Of a stretch of DNA of 64,000 bases, positions 1 through 9,767 are shown piece by piece. A model generated the notes under the pieces. That model ran no database searches. It had not been told where the DNA came from and was given only the letters and a program-made list of their open reading frames with translations. A program made the translations under genes and the position numbers. This stretch comes from Cytophagales bacterium (lineage in GTDB: Bacteria > Bacteroidota > Bacteroidia > Cytophagales > Cyclobacteriaceae): positions 2,673,001 to 2,737,000 of the forward strand of contig JAWPMT010000005.1 in the NCBI GenBank assembly GCA_033344775.1. The letters run 5' to 3'. How positions within the stretch are numbered: position 1 is the first letter of the stretch; every line of letters starts with the position of its first letter.

Positions 1-2
1 GC

Positions 3-740
3 ATATCCGCCAATGATGGGACAATGATCACCGCTTTCTCGGATAAGTCCATTACCAATACCATTCGCCCAATGCATGAAATTCCCGGTCAAATTGAAGC
101 GGAAGATTTCTTTGTACAATCGGGAATCGCATTAGAAGCAACAACCGATACAGGAGGTGGTGAAAATATTGGCTTTTTAGATCGTGGCGATTATCTCGAC
201 TACCAGGTGAATATTCTTGTAGCTGGCGAATATCTGGTGACCTATCGCACTGCGGCCGAGAGCGAAACTGGTGCCGCTAAGGCCACTTTGATAGATGAAA
301 ATGGCATAGCTACTGTACTCCACGACATCTCCTTTGAACCTACTGGAGGCTGGCAAAACTGGGCATCTACGACGATTGCCGAGGAACTTCCAGTAGGAGC
401 ATTTACGCTTCGAATAGAAATTACCGAACCTCTGTTCAATATAAACTGGATTGCTTTCGAGCAAGGTCTTTTGCTCAATGTCAACTCAGATCTGGCCAAG
501 GGTATTTATCCGAACCCAACATCAGACTGGCTCACCTTGACCGAACTTGATATGAGTCAAACATTGACTTTTAAGGTATTTGACTTAAATGGAAAACTGT
601 ATCAGTCCGGCAAAATTGAATTGAACTCGCATCCTGGCATCAATGTGGCTGCGCTTCCTGAAGGAATCTATGTCTTGCAGGTCTTCAATAAAGATCAACC
701 TCAATTAACCACACGATTTATTAAGCAGAATTCAGAATAA
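3..740 (+). CDS. Secreted CBM6-containing protein, T9SS substrate (C-terminal part)
   Basis: The reading frame is open to the left edge of the window, so only the C-terminal part is present. The first ATG at 24 is probably internal. Roughly residues 20-150 look like a family 6 carbohydrate-binding module: an IEAEDF start, a GGGENIGFLDRGDYLDY core and a NINWIAFE end. The last 80 residues form a type IX secretion sorting domain (IYPNPTSDWL near its start, LPEGIYVLQV near its end). In such proteins the CBM6 normally follows a glycoside hydrolase, so the missing part is probably a polysaccharide-degrading enzyme; that is inference. The product should be exported and cell-surface bound or released. 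Confidence 0.85.
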   Translation: MSANDGTMITAFSDKSITNTIRPMHEIPGQIEAEDFFVQSGIALEATTDTGGGENIGFLDRGDYLDYQVNILVAGEYLVTYRTAAESETGAAKATLIDENGIATVLHDISFEPTGGWQNWASTTIAEELPVGAFTLRIEITEPLFNINWIAFEQGLLLNVNSDLAKGIYPNPTSDWLTLTELDMSQTLTFKVFDLNGKLYQSGKIELNSHPGINVAALPEGIYVLQVFNKDQPQLTTRFIKQNSE

Positions 741-793
741 ATCTTTTCTTTTTCCTTGAAGTCCGCTTAAAGTGAGGCTCTTTCATGATGACT

Positions 794-2749
794 TTAATCA
801 TAAATATGCTCTGTGTTGCGATTGCCAGTGGCATCGGTATACCAATCCTGATGTTGAGCTCCTTCCGCATTGGCCCAGTCCATGAATCGATTATAAGCCC
901 GATCAATTCTTCGTGATTCTTTAGGGTATCGGAACGCATGAATGATGTCAATACCCCAGGGTGCATTGTTCACTGAGCGATAGTATTTTCCTTGTTCAGG
1001 GTTCGAGTTATCGGATTCCGCACCTATATATTGGTCATCTGCCAAATCGGTTGGGGGCCGGTTTCGCAAGTGCAATTCTTTGGAACGTTGCCCAATGAAA
1101 ATAAAAGGGTTGAACTGTTGAGTACGTACTTCAGCTAATTCCAGGGGCTCTACAAATTCAACCAGCACCTCAAATCTTTTAGAAGGAGCAGAAGCCCCAT
1201 CTGGTTTGGTGTTCACAATGGCATTTCCACCCAAATGCTCAAACGCATCATCAAAAACAATGATCACAGGGTTGGTCTGGCCATTTTCAAGCCCTTTTTG
1301 ATCCAGGTTAATGCCCGATCCTACTTCATAACCCGTCACACTTTCAATTTTCGATTGGTCAGTGGGCAATTCGATACCAAAACCATTGTGGAAAGTGGCT
1401 CCCATGGCCACCAGGTCATAGATCATTTTCATCCGAACGGTTTTATTATCCGGATTCAGGTATTGAATGTATTTGTAGTGCACGACCAGATCATTGAAGT
1501 CATAATCCCCGATGGCTGGCCACATATCTTCGAAGGCCAGACAGCCCTGTCCTAATTCAGAGGGTGTGTATTTCGTGGCACTGATCTCAGCATCTTCAGG
1601 ATAATCATCGAGTGCATCGATCACCCCATCACCATCGCTATCAATTGCTTCCAAATCTTCCTCCGCACATCGCCAGGCAGTGAGGTCATTGATCTTATGA
1701 TTGTACTGCCTTACAATTTCAAAAGAACCGTCCTCCAGGTTCATTCGGATTAATCTTGAATTGGATTCATTGGTTGCCACATAGATTTGGTCCTCTCTAT
1801 CAATGGCCATGGAGGTCAATTGATAAGGAAAGTTCTCCGCACTGATTCTAGAAATGGTAGCCGTTCCACCATCATCATCAAAAGCATCAAATCGGTATAA
1901 GCCGGAAAAACAAGCCAGATAGAGCGTCCCATCAGAAGCAAAGGCAAGATCTCCGCCGGAGTTACTGTTCACAAACCCGGTTATGTCATATCGCTGAACG
2001 ATCTGATTGGAAGCAGCATCAACTTTGAAAAGCACTTTGTTATTGCCCATGTAGAAATAGCCGTCTCGGTATTCAAATCGGGGATAACTCCCATTGAAAG
2101 GATTGGAAGTGAATACTGTTTCAAAGGTTTCCATCTGCACATCATATCGATTCAAAGTCCTTCCTACATTGTAGTATACATGATCGTTTTCCTGATCCAG
2201 GGCACAGGCAATGGATCCTCCACCTTGTAAATTGGAGAGCTGGCTTTCAGCGTAGTTTCCTTCATGTAAATCAATCTCCCAGAAGCCTCCAAAACTACCT
2301 TCTACTGCATATAGGCGATCCAGACAACTCTCTGTCCGACCTGACGCAGTTGGAAACGCAATCGAAACGATTCCTGTCGACCCAATGCTAAACGTACGTT
2401 CAATTTTGGAATTCCCAGTGATGTACGTCACCTCCAGGACAGCAATCCCTTTCGGGACTTGTACCTGTACCTCGGCCATTTCTTTTTGCCCGGTCAAAGA
2501 GACGACACCTTCCTTCTCCCCTTGCCATTCATAGGTAATTTCATATCTCCCCGTTGCCGGACCATCGAAAGAAAGTGTTAATTCCTGACTGGTCTGAAAA
2601 TCGAATGCCTCCGGAAAATGAAAGTCGGGCATCTCAGTTGATTCAATTGGTTTTTGATCTGATTCGTCCAGAATGGTGCTGCAACTACTGAATGTTGCCA
2701 GTACCACGATATAAAAAACCGATCTTAGGTACATGATGGAGAACTTCAT
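794..2749 (-). CDS. LruC domain-containing lipoprotein
   Basis: The N-terminus has a lipoprotein signal peptide with lipobox FSSC at about residue 23. The middle, about residues 130-350, has repeats such as GNNKVLFKVDAASNQ and SDGTLYLACFSGLYRF that suggest a beta-propeller. After a calcium-type loop (DSDGDGVIDALDDYPED, near residue 370) comes an LruC module with the GDYDFNDLVV motif and the DUF4842-like C-terminal half. LruC proteins are surface lipoproteins or exported proteins of unknown role, first noted in Leptospira and common in Bacteroidota. The gene ends 53 bases from the convergent CBM6 gene. Function beyond surface exposure is unknown. Confidence 0.85.
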   Translation of the reverse strand: MKFSIMYLRSVFYIVVLATFSSCSTILDESDQKPIESTEMPDFHFPEAFDFQTSQELTLSFDGPATGRYEITYEWQGEKEGVVSLTGQKEMAEVQVQVPKGIAVLEVTYITGNSKIERTFSIGSTGIVSIAFPTASGRTESCLDRLYAVEGSFGGFWEIDLHEGNYAESQLSNLQGGGSIACALDQENDHVYYNVGRTLNRYDVQMETFETVFTSNPFNGSYPRFEYRDGYFYMGNNKVLFKVDAASNQIVQRYDITGFVNSNSGGDLAFASDGTLYLACFSGLYRFDAFDDDGGTATISRISAENFPYQLTSMAIDREDQIYVATNESNSRLIRMNLEDGSFEIVRQYNHKINDLTAWRCAEEDLEAIDSDGDGVIDALDDYPEDAEISATKYTPSELGQGCLAFEDMWPAIGDYDFNDLVVHYKYIQYLNPDNKTVRMKMIYDLVAMGATFHNGFGIELPTDQSKIESVTGYEVGSGINLDQKGLENGQTNPVIIVFDDAFEHLGGNAIVNTKPDGASAPSKRFEVLVEFVEPLELAEVRTQQFNPFIFIGQRSKELHLRNRPPTDLADDQYIGAESDNSNPEQGKYYRSVNNAPWGIDIIHAFRYPKESRRIDRAYNRFMDWANAEGAQHQDWYTDATGNRNTEHIYD

Positions 2750-2882
2750 TGCTCAAAAGTTTAATTGAGCCTCAAAACAGCTTTCAAATAGGCTTTAAGA
2801 AGATTTATTTTCGGAGTTGTGCATTTTTTCGCGTGTTTACTGCACAGAACCCAATAAGTTTGATATCCTAAGAATCAGATCC

Positions 2883-4511
2883 ATGGAAACTATCAAAACG
2901 AATTTGATTGACCTTTTTCAAAGGAAGATCTACCCAGTAGCCATTACTTTCGACACGCACATCCGTGAAATAATGCTCATCGAAGAAACCATAGATGGTC
3001 ACGCATTGCCAGGGTTTGTAGATGCACACGTCCACATTGAAAGTTCGATGCTTCCCCCTTCCGAGTTTGCCCGGTTGGCGGTTGTGCATGGTTCCGTTGC
3101 CACGGTATCTGACCCTCATGAAATTGCCAATGTTCTGGGGGTTGAAGGGGTCAATTATATGATTGATAATGGCAATCTGGTTGACTTCAAATTCAATTTT
3201 GGGGCTCCCTCCTGTGTGCCTGCTACTTCATTTGAAACTGCCGGAGCCACCATTGATTCGGAAGATATCCGGGGATTACTGGAAAGACCCGAAATCAAGT
3301 ACCTCGCAGAAATGATGAATTGGCCGGGTGTGCTGTTCAAAGATCCTGAGGTCATGAAAAAGATTGCCATCTCCAAAGAACTGGGAAAACCTATTGACGG
3401 ACACGCTCCGGGCCTGATGGGGGACGATGCATTGAATTACATGGCTGCGGGTATTTCAACCGATCACGAGTGCTTCACTTATGAGGAAGGGTTGCACAAA
3501 CTGAAAAACGGGATGAAGATCCTCATCCGGGAAGGAAGTGCAGCTAAGAATTTCGAAGCATTGATCAACCTGTTTCACGTAGACCCCTCGAAGATCATGT
3601 TTTGCTCCGATGACAAACATCCTGATGACCTGATTCAAAGTCATTTGGATGAATTGGTGCGTCGAGCCCTGGCCAAAGGTCACGACCTTTTTGATGTCTT
3701 GCGAGCAGCTTGTATCAATCCGGTGGAACATTATGGTCTGGATGTTGGCTTGTTGCGCGTAGGCGATCCTGCGGACTTCATCCTGATCGATGAAGCTACC
3801 AAAGACCTGAAAGTCCAGGCGACCTATATCAATGGCAAGTGCGTCGCGGCCGAAGGGCAAAGCAACATCGAAAGGCATGAGGTAGCACCTGCCAATTACT
3901 TTGATGCGCAGAAAAAAACGCCTGATGAATTTCAACTAACAATCAATGGACAGCAAGCAAAAGTGATTGTCGTAAAGGATGGCCAGTTGATCACACAAAC
4001 AGAAGAAGTTCCTACTTCATCGTTCAGCCAGGACGACCAGTACAACATGACCAAAGACTTACTGAAAATCACTGTAGTGAACCGCTATAATGACGCGCCC
4101 CCAGCTGTGGCATTCGTCAAAAACTTTGAATTAAAGGAGGGAGCAATTGCCTCTTCTGTTGCCCATGACTCCCACAACATCATCGCTGTGGGCACTAATG
4201 ACTTGGACCTTTGCGAAGCAGTCAACCAAATCATCGAAAATAAAGGGGGAGTCGCAGTTGCACACGGTGACTATAGGAGCGTTCTTCCATTAGAAATCGC
4301 CGGACTGATGTCGACCATGGATGGCTATGAAGTGGCCGAGCAATACACAGCATTGACGAATTATGCTAAAGCGACCCTCGGTTGTCAGCTCTATTCTCCT
4401 TTTATGACTTTGTCCTTTCTGGCCTTGCTTGTTATCCCACAATTAAAATTGAGTGACAAGGGACTGTTTGACGGCCAGCAATTCAAGTTTGTGGACTTAT
4501 TTACGGATTAA
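2883..4511 (+). CDS. ade: Adenine deaminase
   Basis: This amidohydrolase-superfamily enzyme converts adenine to hypoxanthine and ammonia in purine salvage. The N-terminal metal site is GFVDAHVHIESSML; further conserved blocks are SDPHEIANV, DGHAPGL, STDHECFTYEE and CSDDKHPDD. The C-terminal half carries the Ade-specific domain with AVAHGDYRSVLPLEIAGLMS. I start at 2883 (METIKTN), giving 542 residues, which fits the family. An upstream in-frame start at 2817 would add 22 residues with no family resemblance. The gene is monocistronic between a divergent lipoprotein gene and a convergent unknown gene. Confidence 0.95.
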   Translation: METIKTNLIDLFQRKIYPVAITFDTHIREIMLIEETIDGHALPGFVDAHVHIESSMLPPSEFARLAVVHGSVATVSDPHEIANVLGVEGVNYMIDNGNLVDFKFNFGAPSCVPATSFETAGATIDSEDIRGLLERPEIKYLAEMMNWPGVLFKDPEVMKKIAISKELGKPIDGHAPGLMGDDALNYMAAGISTDHECFTYEEGLHKLKNGMKILIREGSAAKNFEALINLFHVDPSKIMFCSDDKHPDDLIQSHLDELVRRALAKGHDLFDVLRAACINPVEHYGLDVGLLRVGDPADFILIDEATKDLKVQATYINGKCVAAEGQSNIERHEVAPANYFDAQKKTPDEFQLTINGQQAKVIVVKDGQLITQTEEVPTSSFSQDDQYNMTKDLLKITVVNRYNDAPPAVAFVKNFELKEGAIASSVAHDSHNIIAVGTNDLDLCEAVNQIIENKGGVAVAHGDYRSVLPLEIAGLMSTMDGYEVAEQYTALTNYAKATLGCQLYSPFMTLSFLALLVIPQLKLSDKGLFDGQQFKFVDLFTD

Positions 4512-4531
4512 CAGTTCTCACTTTAAGACAT

Positions 4532-5077
4532 TCATAACCCCTTCAGGTGATGGACGTGCTCATCGATGGTATCCACCTGCTTCGTGATGGCCTTGATGTA
4601 CTTACCTAATTCTTCCTCAATGGTTTTGACTTCCTTTTCATATTCTTCTCCTTTGGAACGGCCAAGGTTATTTTCCACGTAATTGAATTCCTGGCACTCT
4701 TCTCTTAAGAATACAATGAACGATTTGGTTGTGTAATCAATTTCCAGTGTCTCAATGTCGTCGATCGTGGCTTTGGCTTCAGGGTCAGAATCTACTGCAT
4801 ATTTTTCCTGCACAATCAGGTACAGCACGGTATCGTAGTGATGGATCTGGTCAAGCAACTTCCTGGTTTTATCACGGTATGGCTTTACCCGACAATAATC
4901 CCTAAGCCCCTCATAGGACTCCAGCTTTTCTGCTCCCTCATCCCATTGAATGGTCAGGTCATCTATGATCTGTACAATGTTTTCTCGTTCGTCCTGATCC
5001 TGTGCAAAAAGTGCATCCTCCGCACAAAACATCAATAAAAGGGCCAGGGTCAATTTAGGAAATAGCTTCGTTCGCAT
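4532..5077 (-). CDS. Hypothetical secreted helical protein
   Basis: I do not recognise a family. Starting at 5077 gives a clean signal peptide (MRTKLFPK, a hydrophobic leucine-rich core, then ALFAQ), after which the mature protein of about 155 residues is acidic, glutamate-rich and predicted largely helical. It has two cysteines, in DYCRVKP and REECQEF. The frame is open upstream to 5167, but that extension would bury the signal peptide. It probably acts in the periplasm or outer membrane region. It converges with ade. Confidence 0.65.
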   Translation of the reverse strand: MRTKLFPKLTLALLLMFCAEDALFAQDQDERENIVQIIDDLTIQWDEGAEKLESYEGLRDYCRVKPYRDKTRKLLDQIHHYDTVLYLIVQEKYAVDSDPEAKATIDDIETLEIDYTTKSFIVFLREECQEFNYVENNLGRSKGEEYEKEVKTIEEELGKYIKAITKQVDTIDEHVHHLKGL

Positions 5078-5204
5078 AGCAATTGGGTTGGGTTGAAAGT
5101 AGAAAGTAAACTTAGGATTCTCCATTTCCAGAATCAACCCTGAACGGTGAAAATTATTCCTGTTCAACGGAAAGTATGGATGAACCGGCTACTTTTAGAA
5201 GCTT

Positions 5205-5558
5205 ATGAAAGCATTAGATGCCTACTACGATGGACTGACTGAACCCTTACAGGGATTTATGTTAGCGATCCGGCAGATGATTTTGAGTCTGGATGATCAG
5301 GTAGAAGAAACCTGGAAGTGGAGCGCCCCGTTTTTTCTCTACAGAAAGCACATGCTATGTTACCTCTGGATGGATAAGAAAACCAATGAGCCTTACCTTG
5401 GCATTTATGGAGGAGACGCCTTAGATCATCCGGCTTTGGTTCAAAAGCATAATGCCAGAATTAAAAAACTGGTCTTTGATATAGAAGAAGACATCCCTAT
5501 CGAGACGATCCAGGATGTGTTATTGGCTTCCATTGGATTGATTGATCAAAAACGATGA
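5205..5558 (+). CDS. DUF1801 (YdhG-like) domain protein
   Basis: This 117-residue cytoplasmic protein fits DUF1801: an ALDAYYDGL start, the LDDQVEETWKWSAPFF segment (the family usually has a W-x-x-P/A-F motif here), then LCYLWMDKK and YLGIYGG. The family's role is not settled; some members are called iron chaperones on thin evidence. Its last 39 bases overlap the 3' end of the convergent MATE gene, so the two mRNAs are complementary at their ends. Confidence 0.8.
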   Translation: MKALDAYYDGLTEPLQGFMLAIRQMILSLDDQVEETWKWSAPFFLYRKHMLCYLWMDKKTNEPYLGIYGGDALDHPALVQKHNARIKKLVFDIEEDIPIETIQDVLLASIGLIDQKR

Positions 5559-6881
5559 TGCGCCATCACTCCTCCAAAACTTCAACCGTTTCGTCAAAGA
5601 ATTGAATCGGATCAGGTGTAGGATAGCAGCAATGGTGAGCCCACCGGAAAGTGCATACCATACGCCGTGTACACCCATCCCTAAAGTGAAACCAAGGAAA
5701 TATCCACCAGGAATGGATAGGATGAAGAACGCCACAAATGTGACCAGCGTAGGAATTTTTACATCGGTCAGGCCACGCAATACCCCAAGTCCAACCGCCT
5801 GAGCACCATCGGAGATCTGAAAACCAGCAGCAATGATCAGCAGACTGGCAGATAGTGCACGCACTTCTTCATCGTCGATATAAAGGGTGGGTAAGAAATC
5901 TCTAAAGATAATAAAGGTCAATCCGCATAAAGCCATAAATGCTGCTACCAGGACAAAGCACGAATAACCAGCACCACGCAAAGTTTTTACATCCTTCAAT
6001 CCCAATTGATTGCCCACTCGAATAGTAGAAGCGGCGGCGATCCCCGTAGAGGCCATATAAGTAATGGCAGCCAGATTAAGAGCAATTTGATGCGCCGCCA
6101 ATTCTTTAGCTCCCAACCAGCCCACCATGATCGCAGCGGTAGCGAAAGCTCCTATTTCGAAAATATACTGCAGCCCCGAAGGCACTCCCAATTTGATCAC
6201 CTGCTTCATCATGCCTTTGTCAAATTGAAATGCAAAGCCTCGGAATTTATCGCGGATCAAAACGATCATTAATACACCCATCACCACCCTGGAGATCAAT
6301 GTGGCATATCCAGCCCCTATGAGCCCCATTTCCGGAAATCCAAACTTTCCAAAAATCAGCAGATAATTAAGTCCAACATTAACCAGATTGGCCACGACAG
6401 AAACGACCATGGGTTTGAAGGTGTCCGACTGTCCTTCGGAATACTGCCGGAACGTCTGAAAGATCAAGGCCGGAAAGATTGAACTGATGATAATCACCAG
6501 ATAGGGTCCAGCCGCCTGGGCAACTGGAGGCTCCTGACCAAATAAGTCCAAAAATGGCACCACCGCAAAACCCATTAGGATCAGGATCACGCTTAGGACC
6601 GTAATTACAGCAAGTCCATTTTGAAGAATGCTTAGCAACTTAGGGTGTTGTTTTTCGTCAGTCGCGGCCACCAGGGGTGTAATGGCGTAGCTTACGCCAA
6701 TGCCAAATAACAATAGTACATGAAAGAAGGTGCCGCCAAAAGTTGCCGCGGCGAGTGGGATCACGCCAACCTGACCAACCATCGCTGTATCCGCGACTGA
6801 CACCATAATATGTCCCAGCTGCCCTACCATTACGGGGGTAGCCAGGACTACATTTCTTCTCAGGTGTTCTTTGATGGTCAT
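5520..6881 (-). CDS. MATE family efflux transporter
   Basis: Twelve hydrophobic segments spread over about 453 residues and the characteristic N-terminal run PVMVGQLGHIMVSVADTAMVG identify a multidrug and toxic compound extrusion antiporter of the inner membrane (NorM/DinF superfamily). Substrates cannot be read from sequence; relatives export cationic drugs using sodium or proton gradients. I chose the start at 6881 (MTIKEHLRRN) because it places the usual short cytoplasmic leader before TM1; a start at 6911 would add ten residues. The 3' end overlaps the convergent DUF1801 gene. Confidence 0.92.
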   Translation of the reverse strand: MTIKEHLRRNVVLATPVMVGQLGHIMVSVADTAMVGQVGVIPLAAATFGGTFFHVLLLFGIGVSYAITPLVAATDEKQHPKLLSILQNGLAVITVLSVILILMGFAVVPFLDLFGQEPPVAQAAGPYLVIIISSIFPALIFQTFRQYSEGQSDTFKPMVVSVVANLVNVGLNYLLIFGKFGFPEMGLIGAGYATLISRVVMGVLMIVLIRDKFRGFAFQFDKGMMKQVIKLGVPSGLQYIFEIGAFATAAIMVGWLGAKELAAHQIALNLAAITYMASTGIAAASTIRVGNQLGLKDVKTLRGAGYSCFVLVAAFMALCGLTFIIFRDFLPTLYIDDEEVRALSASLLIIAAGFQISDGAQAVGLGVLRGLTDVKIPTLVTFVAFFILSIPGGYFLGFTLGMGVHGVWYALSGGLTIAAILHLIRFNSLTKRLKFWRSDGASSFLINQSNGSQ

Positions 6882-7084
6882 TTTTGGGCTGTTTTTGTCA
6901 GCAGCCCGCAAAGTTCATGAAAAGAATAATCAAGTACCTAAGTTCCTTCTGAAATAAATGAATCGATCGTCAATCTATGGATCGTGTTTACCGTGTTCCG
7001 GATTTCATTCAATCCAATATGTAAGTACTATTCATGTTGTAGCAGTAGACTGATTCCGGAAATGACGAAACTCATCAAATAGCC

Positions 7085-9478
7085 TTATTCCATTCGAAGT
7101 GTATCTACAGGGTTTTTCAAGCCAGCTTTAACCGATTGAAAGCTCACAGTTCCTAAAGTAATGAATAGCGTTAAAGCGCCTCCCAGTATAAATATCCAGG
7201 CACTTAATTCCGTGCGATAAGCAAATTGTGACAGCCAATTATTGAGTAATAAATATGAAATGGGTGTAGCGATCAATAAACCTATGGCTCCGAGAACGAC
7301 CAACGTACGGTACTGGATCCAAACCACATGGCCTAAATGTGCACCTAATACTTTTCTTACCCCGATCTCTTTCATTTTTTGTTCGGCGGTGAAATTGGCC
7401 AATCCAACCAGCCCCAGGATACTGATGATGATCGCCAACATGGAAAATGTAAGCACCATTGAACTCAACCTCGCCTCTGCCTGATACGCCCGATCAAAAT
7501 CCTCATCCATGAACCGGTATGAAAATTCCCAATCTGGGATCACTCGGTCCCACGTTTCTTTCAAGCTATTGATGGTTGCCGTATAATTTCCCGGAGCTAC
7601 ACGAACTAGCAAATGATCAAACCAGGGTTCTTCGATGTACATCATAATCGGACCGATCTCATCCCTTACCGTTGAGAAGTGGAAATCCTCTACGATCCCA
7701 ACGACCGTTACCTCTGCTCTCCCTTCAGACATGTCAAATACAGTACCTACGGGATTTTCCAGGCTAAGGTAATTGGCCATGGTTTCATTGATCAAAATTG
7801 CATTTTCGGTATCCGTCGTGAAGGAAGCATCAAAATCTCGACCATTGATGACATTCATCTTCATGGTACGCACAAAATCATGGTCTACGGCGATCAATGG
7901 GATCAGCTCTTTAGTGGCTTCGGCATTATTTTTCTCTTCCATCCACCAGGAGTTCAGCCCCCCTGGTGGTGTATCTGAAACAGCCGATACTGCAGTGACA
8001 CTCGATAGCTTCAAGAAATTCTCTTTGATCAAAGTCACGTGCTCTCGTAGTTCATTGTTGTAAAATCTAACCACTACCACTTGTTCTTTATCCAGTCCCA
8101 ATTCCAGGTCTCGGGCAAATTGCAGCTGATGATAAACCGTAATGCTACCCACCATCAAGGCAATAGAAATTGTGAACTGTAACAGTACCAGGCCCTTTCT
8201 GAGCGAACCTGCGATTTTAGAATCTCCTAGTTTGCTATTGCCCTTCAAGACAACCACCGGCTTGAACGATGACAGATAGGTGGCTGGAAATGCTCCTGCA
8301 GATACGCCTACGACCAACATCAAGACAAGAACGAACCAGGCGATATCCCATGACAGCAATGAAGCAGGACCTAAATCAGAACCCGTAAATTCCGCAAAAT
8401 ACGGTAAGATCATAGCAGCTAAGAGTAAAGCAAACACCGTAGAAATAAAAGCAATGATGACCGACTCACCAAGGAATTGGGCAATGAGGCTTCTTTTTTC
8501 TACGCCAAGTACTTTCTTCACACTGACTTCCTTGGCTCTCCAGGAAGCTCTGGCAGTAGCAAGATTCACAAAATTGAAACAGGCGATCAGCAAGATCAGC
8601 AGCCCTACGGCGAAGAATACTTTAAGAAAAGTCATACTCCCTCCTGTTTTTAAGCTTCCAGTTACATTGCTGGCAAGATGGATATCTTCAAGAGGTTGGC
8701 AAGGAAAGCTCATTTCAAACTGATCCAGCGCAGGAGGTCCATACTCATAGGCAACTTTTGTGATTTGGCCTTCTAGTTGTTCGGGGGTAACATCGGGAGT
8801 GGTAACCACATAAGTATGAGCCCATATATTTCCCCAATGAGTAAACATGGATTCGCTGTACCAATTGTTTTTTGTGGTAGAGAGCGACATCAAAAAATCA
8901 AATTGAAGATGCGATTGTTGCGGCCATTCGGAAATAACACCTGTAACAACAAAGTCGCGTTCTTTATTCATCTGAAGTACTTGGCCGAGGGGATTGCTTT
9001 CACCGAAGTATTTTTCTGCCATGTGTTGGGTAATGACCATCTTATTTGGACCTTCCAGTGCTGTTTCAGGGTTCCCAACTAAAAACTCTACATCAAAAAC
9101 ACGGAAGAAACTTGTCTCCGCTAGAAATATTCTGTTCTCTTCAAATTGCTTAGACAGGTCCATTGTATTGATCCAACCACGAGCTGAGCCAAATCGCGTA
9201 ACTCCCTTAATTTCAGGCACATGTTCCCGAATAAGATCAGTCAGGGAATAATTAACCCGGGCATAAGTACCTTCTCTTCCGCTTATAGTTGCTTTTCTGG
9301 TGACACGATAGATCTGCTCTGATTGACTGTGAAATTTATCAAAGGACAATTCATGTTTTAGGAACAAGAAAATAACGAGGCAAGCAGCCAGGCCAAATGA
9401 AAGTCCAACAATGTTGATTAGGGAATAGGAAAAGCGTCTGGTCAGGTTGCGGAGTGCAATCTTTAGGATGGAATTCAT
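7085..9478 (-). CDS. MacB/FtsX-type ABC transporter permease
   Basis: This 797-residue inner-membrane protein has the full Bacteroidota layout. It starts with KIALRNLTRRFSYSLINIVGLSFG and TM1, followed by a large periplasmic MacB-PCD domain, an FtsX core (about residues 285-420, with VNLATARASWRAKEVSVKKVLG), a second periplasmic domain, and a second FtsX core near the C-terminus (EQKMKEIGVRKVLGA). No ATPase gene is adjacent. Such solo permeases usually pair with distant ATPases or act in antimicrobial-peptide or lipoprotein handling. The start at 9478 is the natural one, directly before the conserved first helix. A second, regulator-fused paralogue lies at 55535-58987. Confidence 0.9.
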   Translation of the reverse strand: MNSILKIALRNLTRRFSYSLINIVGLSFGLAACLVIFLFLKHELSFDKFHSQSEQIYRVTRKATISGREGTYARVNYSLTDLIREHVPEIKGVTRFGSARGWINTMDLSKQFEENRIFLAETSFFRVFDVEFLVGNPETALEGPNKMVITQHMAEKYFGESNPLGQVLQMNKERDFVVTGVISEWPQQSHLQFDFLMSLSTTKNNWYSESMFTHWGNIWAHTYVVTTPDVTPEQLEGQITKVAYEYGPPALDQFEMSFPCQPLEDIHLASNVTGSLKTGGSMTFLKVFFAVGLLILLIACFNFVNLATARASWRAKEVSVKKVLGVEKRSLIAQFLGESVIIAFISTVFALLLAAMILPYFAEFTGSDLGPASLLSWDIAWFVLVLMLVVGVSAGAFPATYLSSFKPVVVLKGNSKLGDSKIAGSLRKGLVLLQFTISIALMVGSITVYHQLQFARDLELGLDKEQVVVVRFYNNELREHVTLIKENFLKLSSVTAVSAVSDTPPGGLNSWWMEEKNNAEATKELIPLIAVDHDFVRTMKMNVINGRDFDASFTTDTENAILINETMANYLSLENPVGTVFDMSEGRAEVTVVGIVEDFHFSTVRDEIGPIMMYIEEPWFDHLLVRVAPGNYTATINSLKETWDRVIPDWEFSYRFMDEDFDRAYQAEARLSSMVLTFSMLAIIISILGLVGLANFTAEQKMKEIGVRKVLGAHLGHVVWIQYRTLVVLGAIGLLIATPISYLLLNNWLSQFAYRTELSAWIFILGGALTLFITLGTVSFQSVKAGLKNPVDTLRME

Positions 9479-9592
9479 GAGTTTTTGAGATGGTATTCTC
9501 TAAAAGAGTGGCCTTTCTCATGAAATGTTGCATGGAGGGATTAGAAACTTCATTTCTGAAGTAGAAACAGAAGCTATTGGATAGGGTATTGT

Positions 9593-9743
9593 TGTCAACT
9601 TAAGCCTAAAATCATCATACGTCATTCCGAGCGAATGCCGGAATCTCAAGCTCATTATGTACTTCCTACATTGAGATTCCTGCCGTTCCCGGCCGGGATC
9701 AGAGTCCCATCCGGGAACGGCAGGAATGACGCTTAAGTTGACA
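9593..9743. repeat. 151-bp MITE-like palindromic element
   Basis: A perfect 13-bp terminal inverted repeat (TGTCAACTTAAGC at 9593-9605, its complement at 9731-9743) encloses nested inverted repeats: GTCATTCC at 9621 with GGAATGAC at 9723, GGAATCTCAA at 9640 with TTGAGATTCC at 9671, and TGCCGTTCCCGG at 9681 with its complement at 9711-9722. There is no coding capacity. The architecture suits a miniature mobile element or a structured intergenic repeat between the permease start and the NUDIX stop. No clear target duplication was seen. Confidence 0.75.
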
Positions 9744-9767
9744 GCCTTGCTTTGAAAAGGGGGATTT

